Of a stretch of DNA of 64,000 bases, positions 1 to 13,834 are shown one piece after another (the stretch's first letter is position 1; each line of letters opens with the position of its first letter). The stretch spans positions 124,001-188,000 of the forward strand of contig CAWUCO010000207.1 in NCBI GenBank assembly GCA_963920705.1, in the 5' to 3' direction. The position numbers were made by a program, and so were the translations under genes. Under the pieces are notes generated by a model. It saw only the letters and a list, made by a program, of their open reading frames with translations, was not told where the DNA came from and made no database searches. This DNA is from Odiellus spinosus (Eukaryota > Arthropoda > Arachnida > Opiliones > Phalangiidae).

Positions 1-579
1 ATAATTTAGACTGTCCATTAATTGCTCTTTCGAATGACTTTGATTTTGTCTAAATTGCCAAAACGTGACAAATGTAAAATTGGTTAAAATTAATCAAAAA
101 CCCTTAAAAATCCAAGATTATTGGATTCAAATGGACACAAAACATTTGATTTTTAAGTGATTTAGACAAAATTAACACCACTCGAAAGAGAAAATATTTG
201 TCTATCTAAAAAACAAGAGTTTTGGAAAATCCGTTGAAAAACATGGAAAATATAGTCAATTCAAAAAACATCTAATATCAAAAAGCGAATTTTTAAAATC
301 TGAAATTTGACTATTTTGATATTGTATGATTTCTTGAATTGGCCATATTTGTCTTGTTTTTCAACGGATTTTTGAAAACTCTTATTATTTAGACTGTCCA
401 TTAATTGCTCTTTCGAATGACTTTGGTTTTGACTAAATTGCCAAAACGTTACAAATATAAAATTGGTTAAAATTAAGCAAAAACTCTTAAAAATCCAAGA
501 TTATATGATTCAAATGGACACAAAACATTTGATTTTTAAGCGATTTAGACAAAATTAACACCACTCGAAAGAGCAAATA
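1..579. repeat. Long-range duplicate of 29687-30265
   Basis: Line-by-line reading shows no difference between this stretch and the one 29,686 bp downstream. Both carry rare markers: TTAATCAAAAACCCTT in the linker, GTGATTTAGAC for the usual GCGATTTAGAC, and GAGAAAATATTTGTC. The match ends at 580, where this copy reads ACTGG and the other ATTTG. Its left end lies outside the window. Confidence 0.85.
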
Positions 580-612
580 CTGGACTATCAAAAAAACAAG
601 AGTTTTGGAAAG

Positions 613-751
613 TCCGTTGAAAAACATGGAAAATATGGCCAATTGAAAAAACATCTAATATCAAAAAGCGAATTTTTTAAATCTGAAATTTGACTATTTT
701 GATATTGTATGATTTCTTGAATTGGCCATATTTTCCATGTTTTTCAACGGA
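613..751. repeat. Inner dyad with 32-bp perfect arms
   Basis: In this monomer the inner arms 613-644 and 720-751 are exact reverse complements over 32 bp, separated by 75 bp. The right arm reads TTTTCCATG where most monomers read TTTTCTTG, TTTTCTCG or TTGTCTTG, and this restores pairing with CATGGAAAA of the left arm. The same right-arm form occurs at about 1498, 2647, 3778, 7573, 9108 and 9874, and nowhere after 10 kb. It could be the ancestral arm or the product of conversion between arms. Confidence 0.85.
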
Positions 752-3453
752 TTTTTGAAAACTCTTATTATTTAGACTGTCCATTAATTGCTCTTTCGAA
801 TGACTTTGGTTTTGACTAAATTGCCAAAACGTGACAAATATAAAATTGGTTAAAATTAAGCAAAAACGCTTAAAAATCCAAGATTATTGGATTCAAATTG
901 ACACAAAACATTTGATTTTTAAGCGATTTAGACAAAATTAAAACCTATCGAAAGAGCAAATATTGGACTATCTAAAAAACAAGAGTTTTGGAAAATCCTT
1001 TGAAAAACATGGAAAATATGGCCAATTCAAAAAACATCTAATGTCAAAAAGCGAATTTTTAAAATCTGAAATTTGACTATTTTGATATTGTATGATTTCT
1101 TGAATTGGCCATATTTTTCTTGTTTTTCAACGGATTTTTGAAAACTCTTATTATTTAGACTGTCCATTAATTGCTCTTTCGAATGACTTTGGTTTTGAAT
1201 AAATTGCCAAAACGTTACAAATATAAAATTGGTTAAAATTAAGCAAAAACGCTTAAAAATTCAAGATTATATGATTCAAATGGACACAAAACATTTGATT
1301 TTTAAGCGATTTAGACAAAATTAACACCACTCGAAAGAGCAAATATTGGACTATCTAAAAAACAAGAGTTTTGGAAAGTTCGTTGAAAAACATGGAAAAT
1401 ATGGCCAATTGAAAAAACATCTAATATCAAAAAGCGAATTTTTTAAATCTGAAATTTGACTATTTTGATATTGTATGATTTCTTGAATTGGCCATATTTT
1501 CCATGTTTTTCAACGAATTTTTGAAAACTCTTATAATTTAGACTGTCCATTAATTGCTCTTTCGAATGACTTTGATTTTGTCTAAATTGCCAAAACGTGA
1601 CAAATGTAAAATTGGTTAAAATTAAGCAAAAACCCTTAAAAATCCAAGATTATTGGATTCAAATGGACACAAAACATTTGATTTTTAAGTGATTTAGACA
1701 AAATTAACACCACTCGAAAGAGAAAATATTTGTCTATCTAAAAAACAAGAGTTTTGGAAAATCCGTTGAAAAACATGGAAAATTTAGTCAATTCAAAAAT
1801 TATCTAATATCAAAAAGCGAATTTTTAAAATCTGAAATTTGACTATTTTTATATTGTATGATTTCTTGAATTGGCAATATTTTTCTTGTTTTTCAACGAA
1901 TTTTTGAAAACTCTTATAATTTAGACTGTCCATTAAGTGCTCTTTCGAATGACTTTGGTTTTGTCTAAATTGCCAAAATGTGACAAATATGAAATTGGTT
2001 AAAATTAAGCAAAAACGCTTAAAAATCCTAGATTATTGGATTCAAATTGACACAAAACATTTGATTTTTAAGCGATTTAGACAAAATTAAAACCTATCGA
2101 AAGAGCAAATATTGGACTATCTAAAAAACAAGAGTTTTGGAAAATCTGTTGAAAAACATGGAAAATATGGCCAATTGAAAAAACATCTAATATCAAAAAG
2201 CGAATTTTTAAAATCTGAAATTTGACTATTTTGATATTGTATGATTTCTTGAATTGGCCATATTTGTCTTGTTTTTCAACGGATTTTTGAAAACTATTAT
2301 TATTTAGACTGTCCATTAATTGCTCTTTCGAATGACTTTGGTTTTGACTAAATTGCCAAAACGTTACAAATATAAAATTGGTTAAAATTAAGCAAAAACT
2401 CTTAAAAATGCAAGATTATATGATTCAAATGGACACGAAACATTTGATTTTTAAGCGATTTAGACAAAATTAACACCACTCGAAAGAGCAAATACTGGAC
2501 TATCAAAAAAACAAGAGTTTTGGAAAGTCCGTTGAAAAACATGGAACATATGGCCAATTGAAAAAACATCTAATATCAAAAAGCGAATTTTTTAAATCTG
2601 AAATTTGACTATTTTGATATTGTATGATTTCTTGAATTGGCCATATTTTCCATGTTTTTCAACGGATTTTTGAAAACTCTTATTATTTAGACTGTCCATT
2701 AATTGCTCTTTCGAATGACTTTGGTTTTGACTAAATTGCCAAAACGTGACAAATATAAAATTGGTTAAAATTAAGCAAAAACGCTTAAAAATCCAAGATT
2801 ATTGGATTAAAATTGACACAAAACATTTGATTTTTAAGCGATTTAGACAAAATTAAAACCTATCGAAAGAGCAAATATTGGACTATCTAAAAAACAAGAG
2901 TTTTGGAAAATCCTTTGAAAAACATGGAAAATATGGCCAATTCAAAAAACATCTAATGTCAAAAAGCGAATTTTTAAAATCTGAAATTTGACTATTTTGA
3001 TATTGTATGATTTCTTGAATTGGCCATATTTGTCTTGTTTTTCAACGGATTTTTGAAAACTCTTATTATTTAGACTGTCCATTAATTACTCTTTCGAATG
3101 ACTTTGGTTTTGTCTAAATTGCCAAAACGTGACAAATATAAAATTGGTTAAAATTAAGCAAAAACGCTTAAAAATCCAAGATTATATGATTCAAATGGAC
3201 ACAAAACATTTGATTTTTAAGCGATTTAGACAAAATTAACACCACTCGAAAGAGCAAATATTGGTCTATCTAAAAAACAAGAGTTTTGGAAAATCTGTTG
3301 AAAAACATGGAAAATATGGCCAATTGAAAAAACATCTAATATCAAAAAGCGAATTTTTAAAATCTGAAATTTGACTATTTTGATATTGTATGATTTCTTG
3401 AATTGGCCATATTTTTCTTGTTTTTCAACGGATTTTTGAAAACTCTTATTATT

Positions 3454-3455
3454 TG
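3454..3455. repeat. 16-bp deletion marker in monomer (three copies)
   Basis: At this junction the right arm runs from TTATTATTT straight to GCTCTTTCG and lacks the usual 16 bp (AGACTGTCCATTAATT). The monomer is therefore 367 bp. The same junction recurs near 5353 and 6869. Short AT-rich microhomology at the ends suggests one slippage event that then spread with larger block duplications; independent origin three times is unlikely. Confidence 0.85.
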
Positions 3456-5064
3456 CTCTTTCGAATGACTTTGGTTTTGTCTAAATTGCCAAAACGTGAC
3501 AAATATGAAATTGGTTAAAATTAAGCAAAATCGCTTTAAAATCCAAGATTATATGATTCAAATGGACACAAAACATTTGATTTTTAAGCGATTTAGACAA
3601 AATTAACACCACTCGAAAGAGCAAATACTGGACTACCTAAAAAACAAGAGTTTTGGAAAGTCCGTTGAAAAACATGGAAAATATGGCCAATTGAAAAAAC
3701 ATCTAATATCAAAAAGCGAATTTTTTAAATCTGAAATTTGACTATTTTGATATTGTATGATTTCTTGAATTGGCCATATTTTCCATGTTTTTCAACGAAT
3801 TTTTGAAAACTCTTATAATTTAGACTGTCCATTAATTGCTCTTTCGAATGACTTTGATTTTGTCTAAATTGCCAAAACGTGACAAATGTAAAATTGGTTA
3901 AAATTAAGCAAAAATCCTTAAAAATCCAAGATTATTGGATTCAAATGGACACAAAACATTTGATTTTTAAGTGATTTAGACAAAATTAACACCACTCGAA
4001 AGAGAAAATATTTGTCTATCTAAAAAACAAGAGTTTTGGAAAATCCGTTGAAAAACATGGAAAATATAGTCAATTCAAAAACATCTAATATCAAAAAGCG
4101 AATTTTTAAAATCTGAAATTTGACTATTTTTATATTGTATGATTTCTTGAATTGGCCATATTTTTCTTGTTTTTCAACGAATATTTGAAAACTCTTATAA
4201 TTTAGACTGTCCATTAATTGCTCTTTCGAGTGACTTTGGTTTTGTCTAAATTGCCAAAATGTGACAAATATGAAATTGGTTAAAATTAAGCAAAAACGCT
4301 TAAAAATCCTAGATTATTGGATTCAAATTGACACAAAACATTTGATTTTTAAGCGATTTAGACAAAATTAAAACCTATCGAAAGAGCAAATATTGGACTA
4401 TCTAAAAAACAAGAGTTTTGGAAAATCTGTTGAAAAACATGGAAAATATGGCCAATTGAAAAAACATCTAATATCAAAAAGCGAATTTTTAAAATCTGAA
4501 ATTTGACTATTTTGATATTGTATGATTTCTTGAATTGGCCATATTTGTCTTGTTTTTCAACGGATTTTTGAAAACTCTTATTATTTAGACTGTCCATTAA
4601 TTGCTCTTTCGAATGACTTTGGTTTTGACTAAATTGCCAAAACGTTACAAATATAAAATTGGTTAAAATTAAGCAAAAACTCTTAAAAATCCAAGATTAT
4701 ATGATTCAAATGGACACAAAACATTTGATTTTTAAGCGATTTAGACAAATTTAAAACCTATCGAAAGAGCAAATATTGGACTATCTAAAAAACAAGAGTT
4801 TTGGAAAATCCTTTGAAAAACATGGAAAATATGGCCAATTCAAAAAACATCTAATGTCAAAAAGCGAATTTTTAAAATCTGAAATTTGACTATTTTGATA
4901 TTGTATGATTTCTTGAATGGGCCATATTTGTCTTGTTTTTCAACGGATTTTTGAAAACTCTTATTATTTAGACTGTCCATTAATTACTCTTTCGAATGAC
5001 TTTGGTTTTGTCTAAATTGCCAAAACGTGACAAATATAAAATTGGTTAAAATTAAGCAAAAACG

Positions 5065-5818
5065 CTTAAAAATCCAAGATTATATGATTCAAATGGACAC
5101 AAAACATTTGATTTTTAAGCGATTTAGACAAAATTAACACCACTCGAAAGAGCAAATATTGGTCTATCTAAAAAACAAGAGTTTTGGAAAATCTGTTGAA
5201 AAACATGGAAAATATGGCCAATTGAAAAAACATCTAATATCAAAAAAAGAATTTTTAAAATCTGAAATTTGACTATTTTGATATTGTATGATTTCTTGAA
5301 TTGGCCATATTTTTCTTGTTTTTCAACGGATTTTTGAAAACTCTTATTATTTGCTCTTTCGAATGACTTTGGTTTTGTCTAAATTGCCAAAACGTGACAA
5401 ATATGAAATTGGTTAAAATTAAGCAAAAACGCTTTAAAATCCAAGATTATATGATTCAAATGGACACAAAACATTTGATTTTTAAGCGATTTAGACAAAA
5501 TTAACACCAATCGAAGGAGCAAATACTGGACTACCTAAAAAACAAGAGTTTTGGAAAGTCCGTTGAAAAACATGGAAAATATGGCCAATTGAAAAATCAT
5601 CTAATATCAAAAAGCGAATTTTTTAAATCTGAAATTTGACTATTTTGATATTGTATGATTTCTTGAATTGGCCATATTTGTCTTGTTTTTAAACGGATTT
5701 TTGAAAATTCTTATTATTTAGACTGTCCATTAATTACTCTTTCGAATGACTTTGGTTTTGTCTAAATTGCCAAAACGTGACAAATATAAAATTGGTTAAA
5801 ATTAAGCAAAAACGCTTA
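5065..5818. repeat. Block duplicate, copy 1 (offset 1516 bp)
   Basis: This matches 6581-7334 at an offset of 1516 bp, which is four monomers minus the 16-bp deletion. Shared rare markers are the 16-bp deletion, CCAATCGAAGGAGC and TTTTTAAACGG. I saw only scattered single-base differences, such as AAAAAAAGAA versus AAAAAGCGAA near 5243 and AAAATTCTT versus AAAACTCTT near 5706. Confidence 0.8.
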
Positions 5819-6580
5819 AAAATCCAAGATTATATGATTCAAATGGACACAAAACATTTGATTTTTAAGCGATTTAGACAAAATTAACACCACTCGAAAG
5901 AGCAAATATTGGTCTATCTAAAAAACAAGAGTTTTGGAAAATCTGTTGAAAAACATGGAAAATATGGCCAATTGAAAAAACATCTAATATCAAAAAGCGA
6001 ATTTTTAAAATCTGAAATTTGACTATTTTGATATTGTATGATTTCTTGAATTGGCCATATTTTTCTTGTTTTTCAACGGATTTTTGAAAACTCTTATTAT
6101 TTAGACTATCCATGAAATTCTCTTTCGAATGACTTTGGTTTTGTCTAAATTGTCAAAACGTGACAAATATGAAATTGGTTAAAATTAAGCAAAAACGCTT
6201 AAAAATCCAAGATTATTGGATTCAAATTGACACAAAACATTTGATTTTTAAGCGATTTAGACAAAATTAAAACCTATCGAAAGAGCAAATATTGGACTAT
6301 CTAAAAAACAAGAGTTTTGGAAAATCTGTTGAAAAACATGGAAAATATGGCCAATTGAAAAAACATCTAATATCAAAAAGCGAATTTTTAAAATCTGAAA
6401 TTTGACTATTTTGATATTGTATGATTTCTTGAATTGGCCATATTTGTCTTGTTTTTCAACGGATTTTTGAAAACTCTTATTATTTAGACTGTCCATTAAT
6501 TGCTCTTTCGAATGACTTTGGTTTTGACTAAATTGCCAAAACGTTACAAATATAAAATTGGTTAAAATTAAGCAAAAACT

Positions 6581-7334
6581 CTTAAAAATCCAAGATTATA
6601 TGATTCAAATGGACACAAAACATTTGATTTTTAAGCGATTTAGACAAAATTAACACCACTCGAAAGAGCAAATATTGGTCTATCTAAAAAACAAGAGTTT
6701 TGGAAAATCTGTTGAAAAACATGGAAAATATGGCCAATTGAAAAAACATCTAATATCAAAAAGCGAATTTTTAAAATCTGAAATTTGACTATTTTGATAT
6801 TGTATGATTTCTTGAATTGGCCATATTTTTCTTGTTTTTCAACGGATTTTTGAAAACTCTTATTATTTGCTCTTTCGAATGACTTTGGTTTTGTCTAAAT
6901 TGCCAAAACGTGACAAATATGAAATTGGTTAAAATTAAGCAAAAACGCTTTAAAATCCAAGATTATATGATTCAAATGGACACAAAACATTTGATTTTTA
7001 AGCGATTTAGACAAAATTAACACCAATCGAAGGAGCAAATACTGGACTACCTAAAAAACAAGAGTTTTGGAAAGTCCGTTGAAAAACATGGAAAATATGG
7101 CCAATTGAAAAATCATCTAATATCAAAAAGCGAATTTTTTAAATCTGAAATTTGACTATTTTGATATTGTATGATTTCTTGAATTGGCCATATTTGTCTT
7201 GTTTTTAAACGGATTTTTGAAAACTCTTATTATTTAGACTGTCCATTAATTACTCTTTCGAATGACTTTGGTTTTGTCTAAATTGCCAAAACGTGACAAA
7301 TATAAAATTGGTTAAAATTAAGCAAAAACGCTTA
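6581..7334. repeat. Block duplicate, copy 2 (offset 1516 bp)
   Basis: This is the partner of 5065-5818, with the same deletion and the same GAAGGAGC and TTTTTAAACGG variants. To its right the linker changes to AAAAATGAAAGATTATATG near 7335, which marks the end of similarity. Confidence 0.8.
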
Positions 7335-7619
7335 AAAATGAAAGATTATATGATTCAAATGGACACAAAACATTTGATTTTTAAGCGATTTAGACAAAAT
7401 TAACACCACTCGAAAGAGCAAATATTGGACTATCTAAAAAACAAGAGTTTTGGAAAGTCTGTTGAAAAACATGGAAAATATGGCCAATTGAAAAACATCT
7501 AATATCAAAAAGCGAATTTTTTAAATCTGAAATTTGACTATTTTGATATTGTATGATTTCTTGAATTGGCCATATTTTCCATGTTTTTCAACGGATTTTT
7601 GAAAACTCTTATTATTTAG

Positions 7620-10306
7620 ACTGTCCATTAATTACTCTTTCGAATGACTTTTGTTTTGACTAAATTGCCAAAACGTTACAAATATGAAATTGGTTAAAAT
7701 TAAGCAAAAACGCTTAAAAATCCTAGATTATTGGATTCAAATTGACACAAAACATTTGATTTTTAAGCGATTTAGACAAAATTAAAACCTATCGAAGGAG
7801 CAAATATTGGACTATCTAAAAAACAAGAGTTTTGGAAAATCTGTTGAAAAACATGGAAAATATGGCCAATTGAAAAAACATCTAATATCAAAAAGCGAAT
7901 TTTTAAAATCTGAAACTTGACTATTTTGATATTGTATGATTTCTTGAATTGGCCATATTTGTCTTGTTTTTCAACGGATTTTTGAAAACTCTTATTGTTT
8001 AGATTGTCCATTAATTGCTCTTTCGAATGACTTTGGTTTTGACTAAATTGCCAAAACGTTACAAATATAAAATTGGTTAAAATTAAGCAAAAACGCTTAA
8101 AAATCCAAGATTATATGATTCAAATGGACACAAAACATTTGATTTTTAAGCGATTTAGACAAAATTAACACCACTCGAAAGAGCAAATATTGGACTATCT
8201 AAAAAACAAGAGTTTTGGAAAGTCTGTTGAAAAACATGGAAAATATGGCCAATTGAAAAAACATCTAATATCAAAAAGCGAATTTTTAAAATCTGAAATT
8301 TGACTATTTTGATATTGTATGATTTCTTGAATTGGCCATATTTGTCTTGTTTTTCAACGGATTTTTGAAAACTCTTATTATTTAGACTGTCCATTAATTA
8401 CTCTTTCGAATGACTTTTGTTTTGACTAAATTGCCAAAACGTTACAAATATGAAATTGGTTAAAATTAAGCAAAAACGCTTAAAAATCCTAGATTATTGG
8501 ATTCAAATTGACACAAAACATTTGATTTTTAAGCGATTTAGACAAAATTAAAACCTATCGAAAGAGCAAATATTGGACTATCTAAAAAACAAGAGTTTTG
8601 GAAAATCTGTTGAAAAACATGGAAAATATGGCCAATTGAAAAAACATCTAATATCAAAAAGCGAATTTTTAAAATCTGAAACTTGACTATTTTGATATTG
8701 TATGATTTCTTGAATTGGCCATATTTGTCTTGTTTTTCAACGGATTTTTGAAAACTCTTATTGTTTAGACTGTCCATTAATTGCTCTTTCGACTGACTTT
8801 GTTTTTGACTAAATTGCCAAAACGTTACAAATATAAAATTGGTTAAAATTAAGCAAAAACGCTTAAAAATCCAAGATTATATGATTCAAATGGACACAAA
8901 ACATTTGATTTTTAAGCGATTTAGACAAAATTAACACCACTCGAAAGAGCAAATATTGGACTATCTAAAAAACAAGAGTTTTGGAAAGTCTGTTGAAAAA
9001 CATGGAAAATATGGCCAATTGAAAAAACATCTAATATCAAAAAGCGAATTTTTTAAATCTGAAATTTGACTATTTTGATATTGTATGATTTCTTGAATTG
9101 GCCATATTTTCCATGTTTTTCAACGGATTTTTGAAAACTCTTATTATTTAGACTGTCCATTAATTGCTCTTTCGAATGACTTTGGTTTTGACTAAATTGC
9201 CAAAACGTTACAAATATGAAATTGGTTAAAATTAAGCAAAAAAACTTAAAAATCCTAGGTTATTGGATTCAAATTGACACAAAACATTTGATTTTTAAGC
9301 GATTTAGACAAAATTAAAACCTGTCGAAAGAGCAAATATTGGACTATCTAAAAAACAAGAGTTTTGGAAAATCTGTTGAAAAACATGGAAAATATGGCCA
9401 ATTGAAAAAACATCTAATATCAAAAAGCGAATTTTTAAAATCTGAAACTTGACTATTTTGATATTGTATGATTTCTTGAATTGGCCATATTTGTCTTGTT
9501 TTTCAACGGATTTTTGAAAACTCTTATTGTTTAGACTGTCCATTAATTGCTCTTTCGACTGACTTTGTTTTTGACTAAATTGCCAAAACGTTACAAATAT
9601 AAAATTGGTTAAAATTAAGCAAAAACGCTTAAAAATCCAAGATTATATGATTCAAATGGACACAAAACATTTGATTTTTAAGCGATTTAGACAAAATTAA
9701 CACCACTCGAAAGAGCAAATATTGGACTATCTAAAAAACAAGAGTTTTGGAAAGTCTGTTGAAAAACATGGAAAATATGGCCAATTGAAAAAACATCTAA
9801 TATCAAAAAGCGAATTTTTTAAATCTGAAATTTGACTATTTTGATATTGTATGATTTCTTGAATTGGCCATATTTTCCATGTTTTTCAACGGATTTTTGA
9901 AAACTCTTATTATTTAGACTGTCCATTAATTGCTCTTTCGAATGACTTTGGTTTTGACTAAATTGCCAAAACGTTACAAATATGAAATTGGTTAAAATTA
10001 AGCAAAAAAACTTAAAAATCCTAGGTTATTGGATTCAAATTGACACAAAACATTTGATTTTTAAGCGATTTAGACAAAATTAAAACCTGTCGAAAGAGCA
10101 AATATTGGACTATCTAAAAAACAAGAGTTTTGGAAAATCTGTTGAAAAACTTGGAAAATATGGCCAATTGAAAAAACATCTAATATCAAAAAGCGAATTT
10201 TTAAAATCTGAAATTTGACTATTTTGATATTGTATGATTTCTTGAATTGGCCATATTTGTCTTGTTTTTCAACGGATTTTTGAAAACTCTTATTATTTAG
10301 ACTGTC
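7620..10306. repeat. 766-bp dimer tandem, about 3.5 copies
   Basis: Successive pairs of monomers repeat with a 766-bp period. The marker GAAACTTGAC lies at 7912, 8678 and 9444. TCGACTGACTTTG lies near 8789 and 9555. CTTAAAAATCCTAGGTTATTGG-type linkers with an extra A run lie near 9236 and 10002. One monomer of each pair is the AAACCTATCG or AAACCTGTCG type and the other the ACACCACTCG type. Confidence 0.85.
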
Positions 10307-11179
10307 CAATAATTGCTCTTTCGAATGACTTTGGTTTTGACTAAATTGCCAAAACGTTACAAATATAAAATTGGTTAAAATTAAGCAAAAACGCTTAAAA
10401 ATCCAAGATTATATGATTCAAATGGACACAAAACATTTGATTTTTAAGCGATTTAGACAAAATTAACACCACTCGAAAGAGCAAATACTGGACTATCTAA
10501 AAAACAAGAGTTTTGGAAAGTCCGTTGAAAAACATGGAAAATATGGCCAATTGAAAAAACATCTAATATCAAAAAGCGAATTTTTTAAATCTGAAATTTG
10601 ACTATTTTGATATTGTATGATTTCTTGAATTGGCCATATTTTTCTCGTTTTTCAACGGATTTTTGAAAACTCTTATTATTTAGACTATCCATTAATTGCT
10701 CTTCGAATGACTTTGGTTTTGTCTAAATTGCCAAAACGTGACAAATATGAAATTGGTTAAAATTAAGCAAAAACGCTTAAAAATCCTAGATTATTGGATT
10801 CAAATTGACACAAAACATTTGATTTTTAAGCGATTTAGACAAAATTAACACCACTCGAAAGAGCAAATATTTGTCTATCTAAAAAACAAGAGTTTTGGAA
10901 AATCCGTTTAAAAACATGGAAAATATAGTCAATTCAAAAAACATCTAATATCAAAAAGCGAATTTTTAAAATCTGAAATTTGACTATTTTTATATTGTAT
11001 GATTTCTTGAATTGACCATATTTTTCTCGTTTTTCAACGGATTTTTGAAAACTCTTATTATTTAGACTGTCCATTAATTGCTCTTTCGAATGACTTTGGT
11101 TTTGTCTAAATTGCCAAAACGTGACAAATATGAAATTGGTTAAAATTAAGCAAAAACGCTTAAAAATCCTAGATTATTG

Positions 11180-12020
11180 GATTCAAATTGACACAAAACA
11201 TTTGATTTTTAAGCGATTTAGACAAAATTAAAACCTATCGAAAGAGCAAATATTGGACTATCTAAAAAACAAGAGTTTTGGAAAATCTGTTGAAAAACAT
11301 GGAAAATATGGCCAATTGAAAAAACATCTTATATCAAAAAGCTAATTTTTAAAATCTGAAATATGACTATTTTGATATTGTATGATTTCTTGAATTGGCC
11401 ATATTTGTCTTGTTTTTCAACGGATTTTTGAAAACTCTTATTATTTAGACTGCCCATTAATTGCTCTTTCGAATGACTTTGGTTTTGTCTAAATTGCCAA
11501 AACGTGACAAATATAAAATTGGTTAAAATTAAGCAAAAACGCTTAAAAATCCAAGATTATATGATTCAAGTGGACACAAAACATTTGATTTTTAAGCGAT
11601 TTAGACAAAATTAACACCACTCGAAAGAGCAAATATTGGTCTATCTAAAAAACAAGAGTTTTGGAAAATCTGTTGAAAAACATGGAAAATATGGCCAATT
11701 GAAAAAATATCTAATATCAAAAAGCGAATTTTTAAAATCTGAAATTTGACTATTTTGATATTGTATGATTTCTTGAATAGGCCATATTTGTCTTGTTTTT
11801 CAACGGATTTTTGAAAACTCTTATTATTTAGACTGTCCATTAATTGCTCTTTCGAATGACTTTGGTTTTGACTAAATTGCCAAAACATTACAAATATAAA
11901 ATTGGTTAAAATTAAGCAAAAACGCTTAAAAATCCAAGATTATTGGATTCAAATTGACACAAAACATTTGATTTTTAAGCGATTTAGACAAAATTAAAAC
12001 CTATCGAAAGAGCAAATATT
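11180..12020. repeat. Block duplicate, copy 1 (offset 2655 bp)
   Basis: This matches about 13835-14680. Shared markers are CATCTTATATCAAAAAGC followed by TAATTTTT, GAAATATGAC, GACTGCCCATT and TTCAAGTGGACAC. The two copies differ at GAATAGGCC (11777) versus GAATTGGCC (14432). Boundaries are approximate. Confidence 0.75.
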
Positions 12021-12386
12021 TGTCTATCTAAAAAACAAGAGATTTGGAAAATCTGTTGAAAAACATGGAAAATATGGCCAATTGAAAAAACATCTAATAT
12101 CAAAAAGCGAATTTTTTAAATCTGAAATTTGACTATTTTGATATTGTATGATTTCTTGAATTGGCCATATTTGTCTTGTTTTTCAACGGATTTTTGAAAA
12201 CTCTTATTATTTAGACTGTCCATTAATTACTCTTTCGAATGACTTTGGTTTTGACTAAATTGCCAAAACGTTACAAATATAAAATTGGTTAAAATTAAGC
12301 AAAAACGCTTAAAAATCCAAGATTATTGGATTCAAATGGACACAAAACATTTGATTTTTAAGCGATTTAGACAAAATTAACACCAC

Positions 12387-12388
12387 TA
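12387..12388. repeat. 25-bp deletion marker in monomer (five copies)
   Basis: Here CACCACT joins directly to AAAAAACAAG and lacks about 25 bp of the left outer arm, giving a 358-bp monomer. The same junction recurs near 16953, 19607, 21495 and 24915. Each time it is followed by a monomer with three more private markers: GGTTTAGTCTAAATTG, AATTAAGGAAAAACGC and GATATAGAC. The CT at both deletion ends fits a microhomology-mediated loss. This pair of monomers is the best tracer of block copying between 12 and 25 kb. Confidence 0.88.
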
Positions 12389-13834
12389 AAAAACAAGAGT
12401 TTTGGAAAATCCTTTGAAAAACATGGAAAATATGGCCAATTCAAAAAACATCTAATGTCAAAAAGCGAATTTTTAAAATCTGAAATTTGACTATTTTGAT
12501 ATTGTATGGTTTCTTGAATTGGCCATATTTTTCTTGTTTTTCAACGGATTTTTGAAAACTCTTATTATTTAGACTGTCCATTAATTGCTCTTTCGAATGA
12601 CTTTGGTTTAGTCTAAATTGCCAAAATGTGACAAATATAAAATTGGTTAAAATTAAGGAAAAACGCTTAAAAATCCAAGATTAATGGATTCAAATTGACA
12701 CAAAACATTTGATTTTTAAGCGATATAGACAAAATCAAAACTTATCGAAAGAGCAAATATTGGACTATCTAAAAAACAAGAGTTTTGGAAAATCCGTTGA
12801 AAAACATGGAAAATATGGCCAATTCAAAAAACATCTAATAAAAAAAGGGAATTTTTAAAATCTGAAATTTGACTATTTTGATATTGTATGATTTCTTGAA
12901 TTGGCCATATTTTTCTTGTTTTTCAACGGATTTTTGAAAACTCTTATTATTTAGACTGTCCATTAATTGCTCTTTCGAATGACTTTGGTTTTGTCTAAAT
13001 TGCCAAAACGTGACAAATATAAAATTGGTTAAAATTAAGCAAAAACACTTAAAAATCCAAGATTATATGATTCAAATGGACACAAAACATTTGATTTTTA
13101 AGCGATTTAGACAAAATTAACACCACTCGAAAGAGCAAATATTGGTCTATCTAAAAAACGAGAGTTGTGGAGAATCCGTTGAAAAACATGGAAAATATGG
13201 CCAATTGAAAAAACATCTAAAAACAAAAAGCGAATTTTTAAAATCTGAAATTTGACTATTTTGATATTGTATGATTTCTTGAATTGGCCATATTTGTCTT
13301 GTTTTTCAACGGATTTTTGAAAACTCTTATTATTTAGACTGTCCATTAATTGCTCTTTCGAATGACTTTGGTTTTGATTAAATTGCCAAAGCGTTACAAA
13401 TATAAAATTGGTTAAAATTAAGCAAAAACGCTTAAAAATCCAAGATTATATTATTCAAATGGACACAAAACATTTGATTTTTAAGCGATTTAGACAACAT
13501 TAACACCACTCGAAAGAGCAAATACTGGACTATCTAAAAAACAAGAGTTTTGGAAAGTCCGTTGAAAAACATGGAAAATATGGCCAATTGAAAAAACATC
13601 TAATATCAAAAAGCGAATTTTTTAAATCTGAAATTTGACTATTTTGATATTGTATGATTTCTTGAATTGGCCATATTTTTCTTGTTTTTCAACGGATTTT
13701 TGAAAACTCTTATTATTTAGACTATCCATTAATTGCTCTTTCGAATGACTTTGGTTTTGTCTAAATTGCCAAAACGTGACAAATATAAAATTGGTTAAAA
13801 TTAAGCAAAAACGCTTAAAAATCTAAGATTATTG

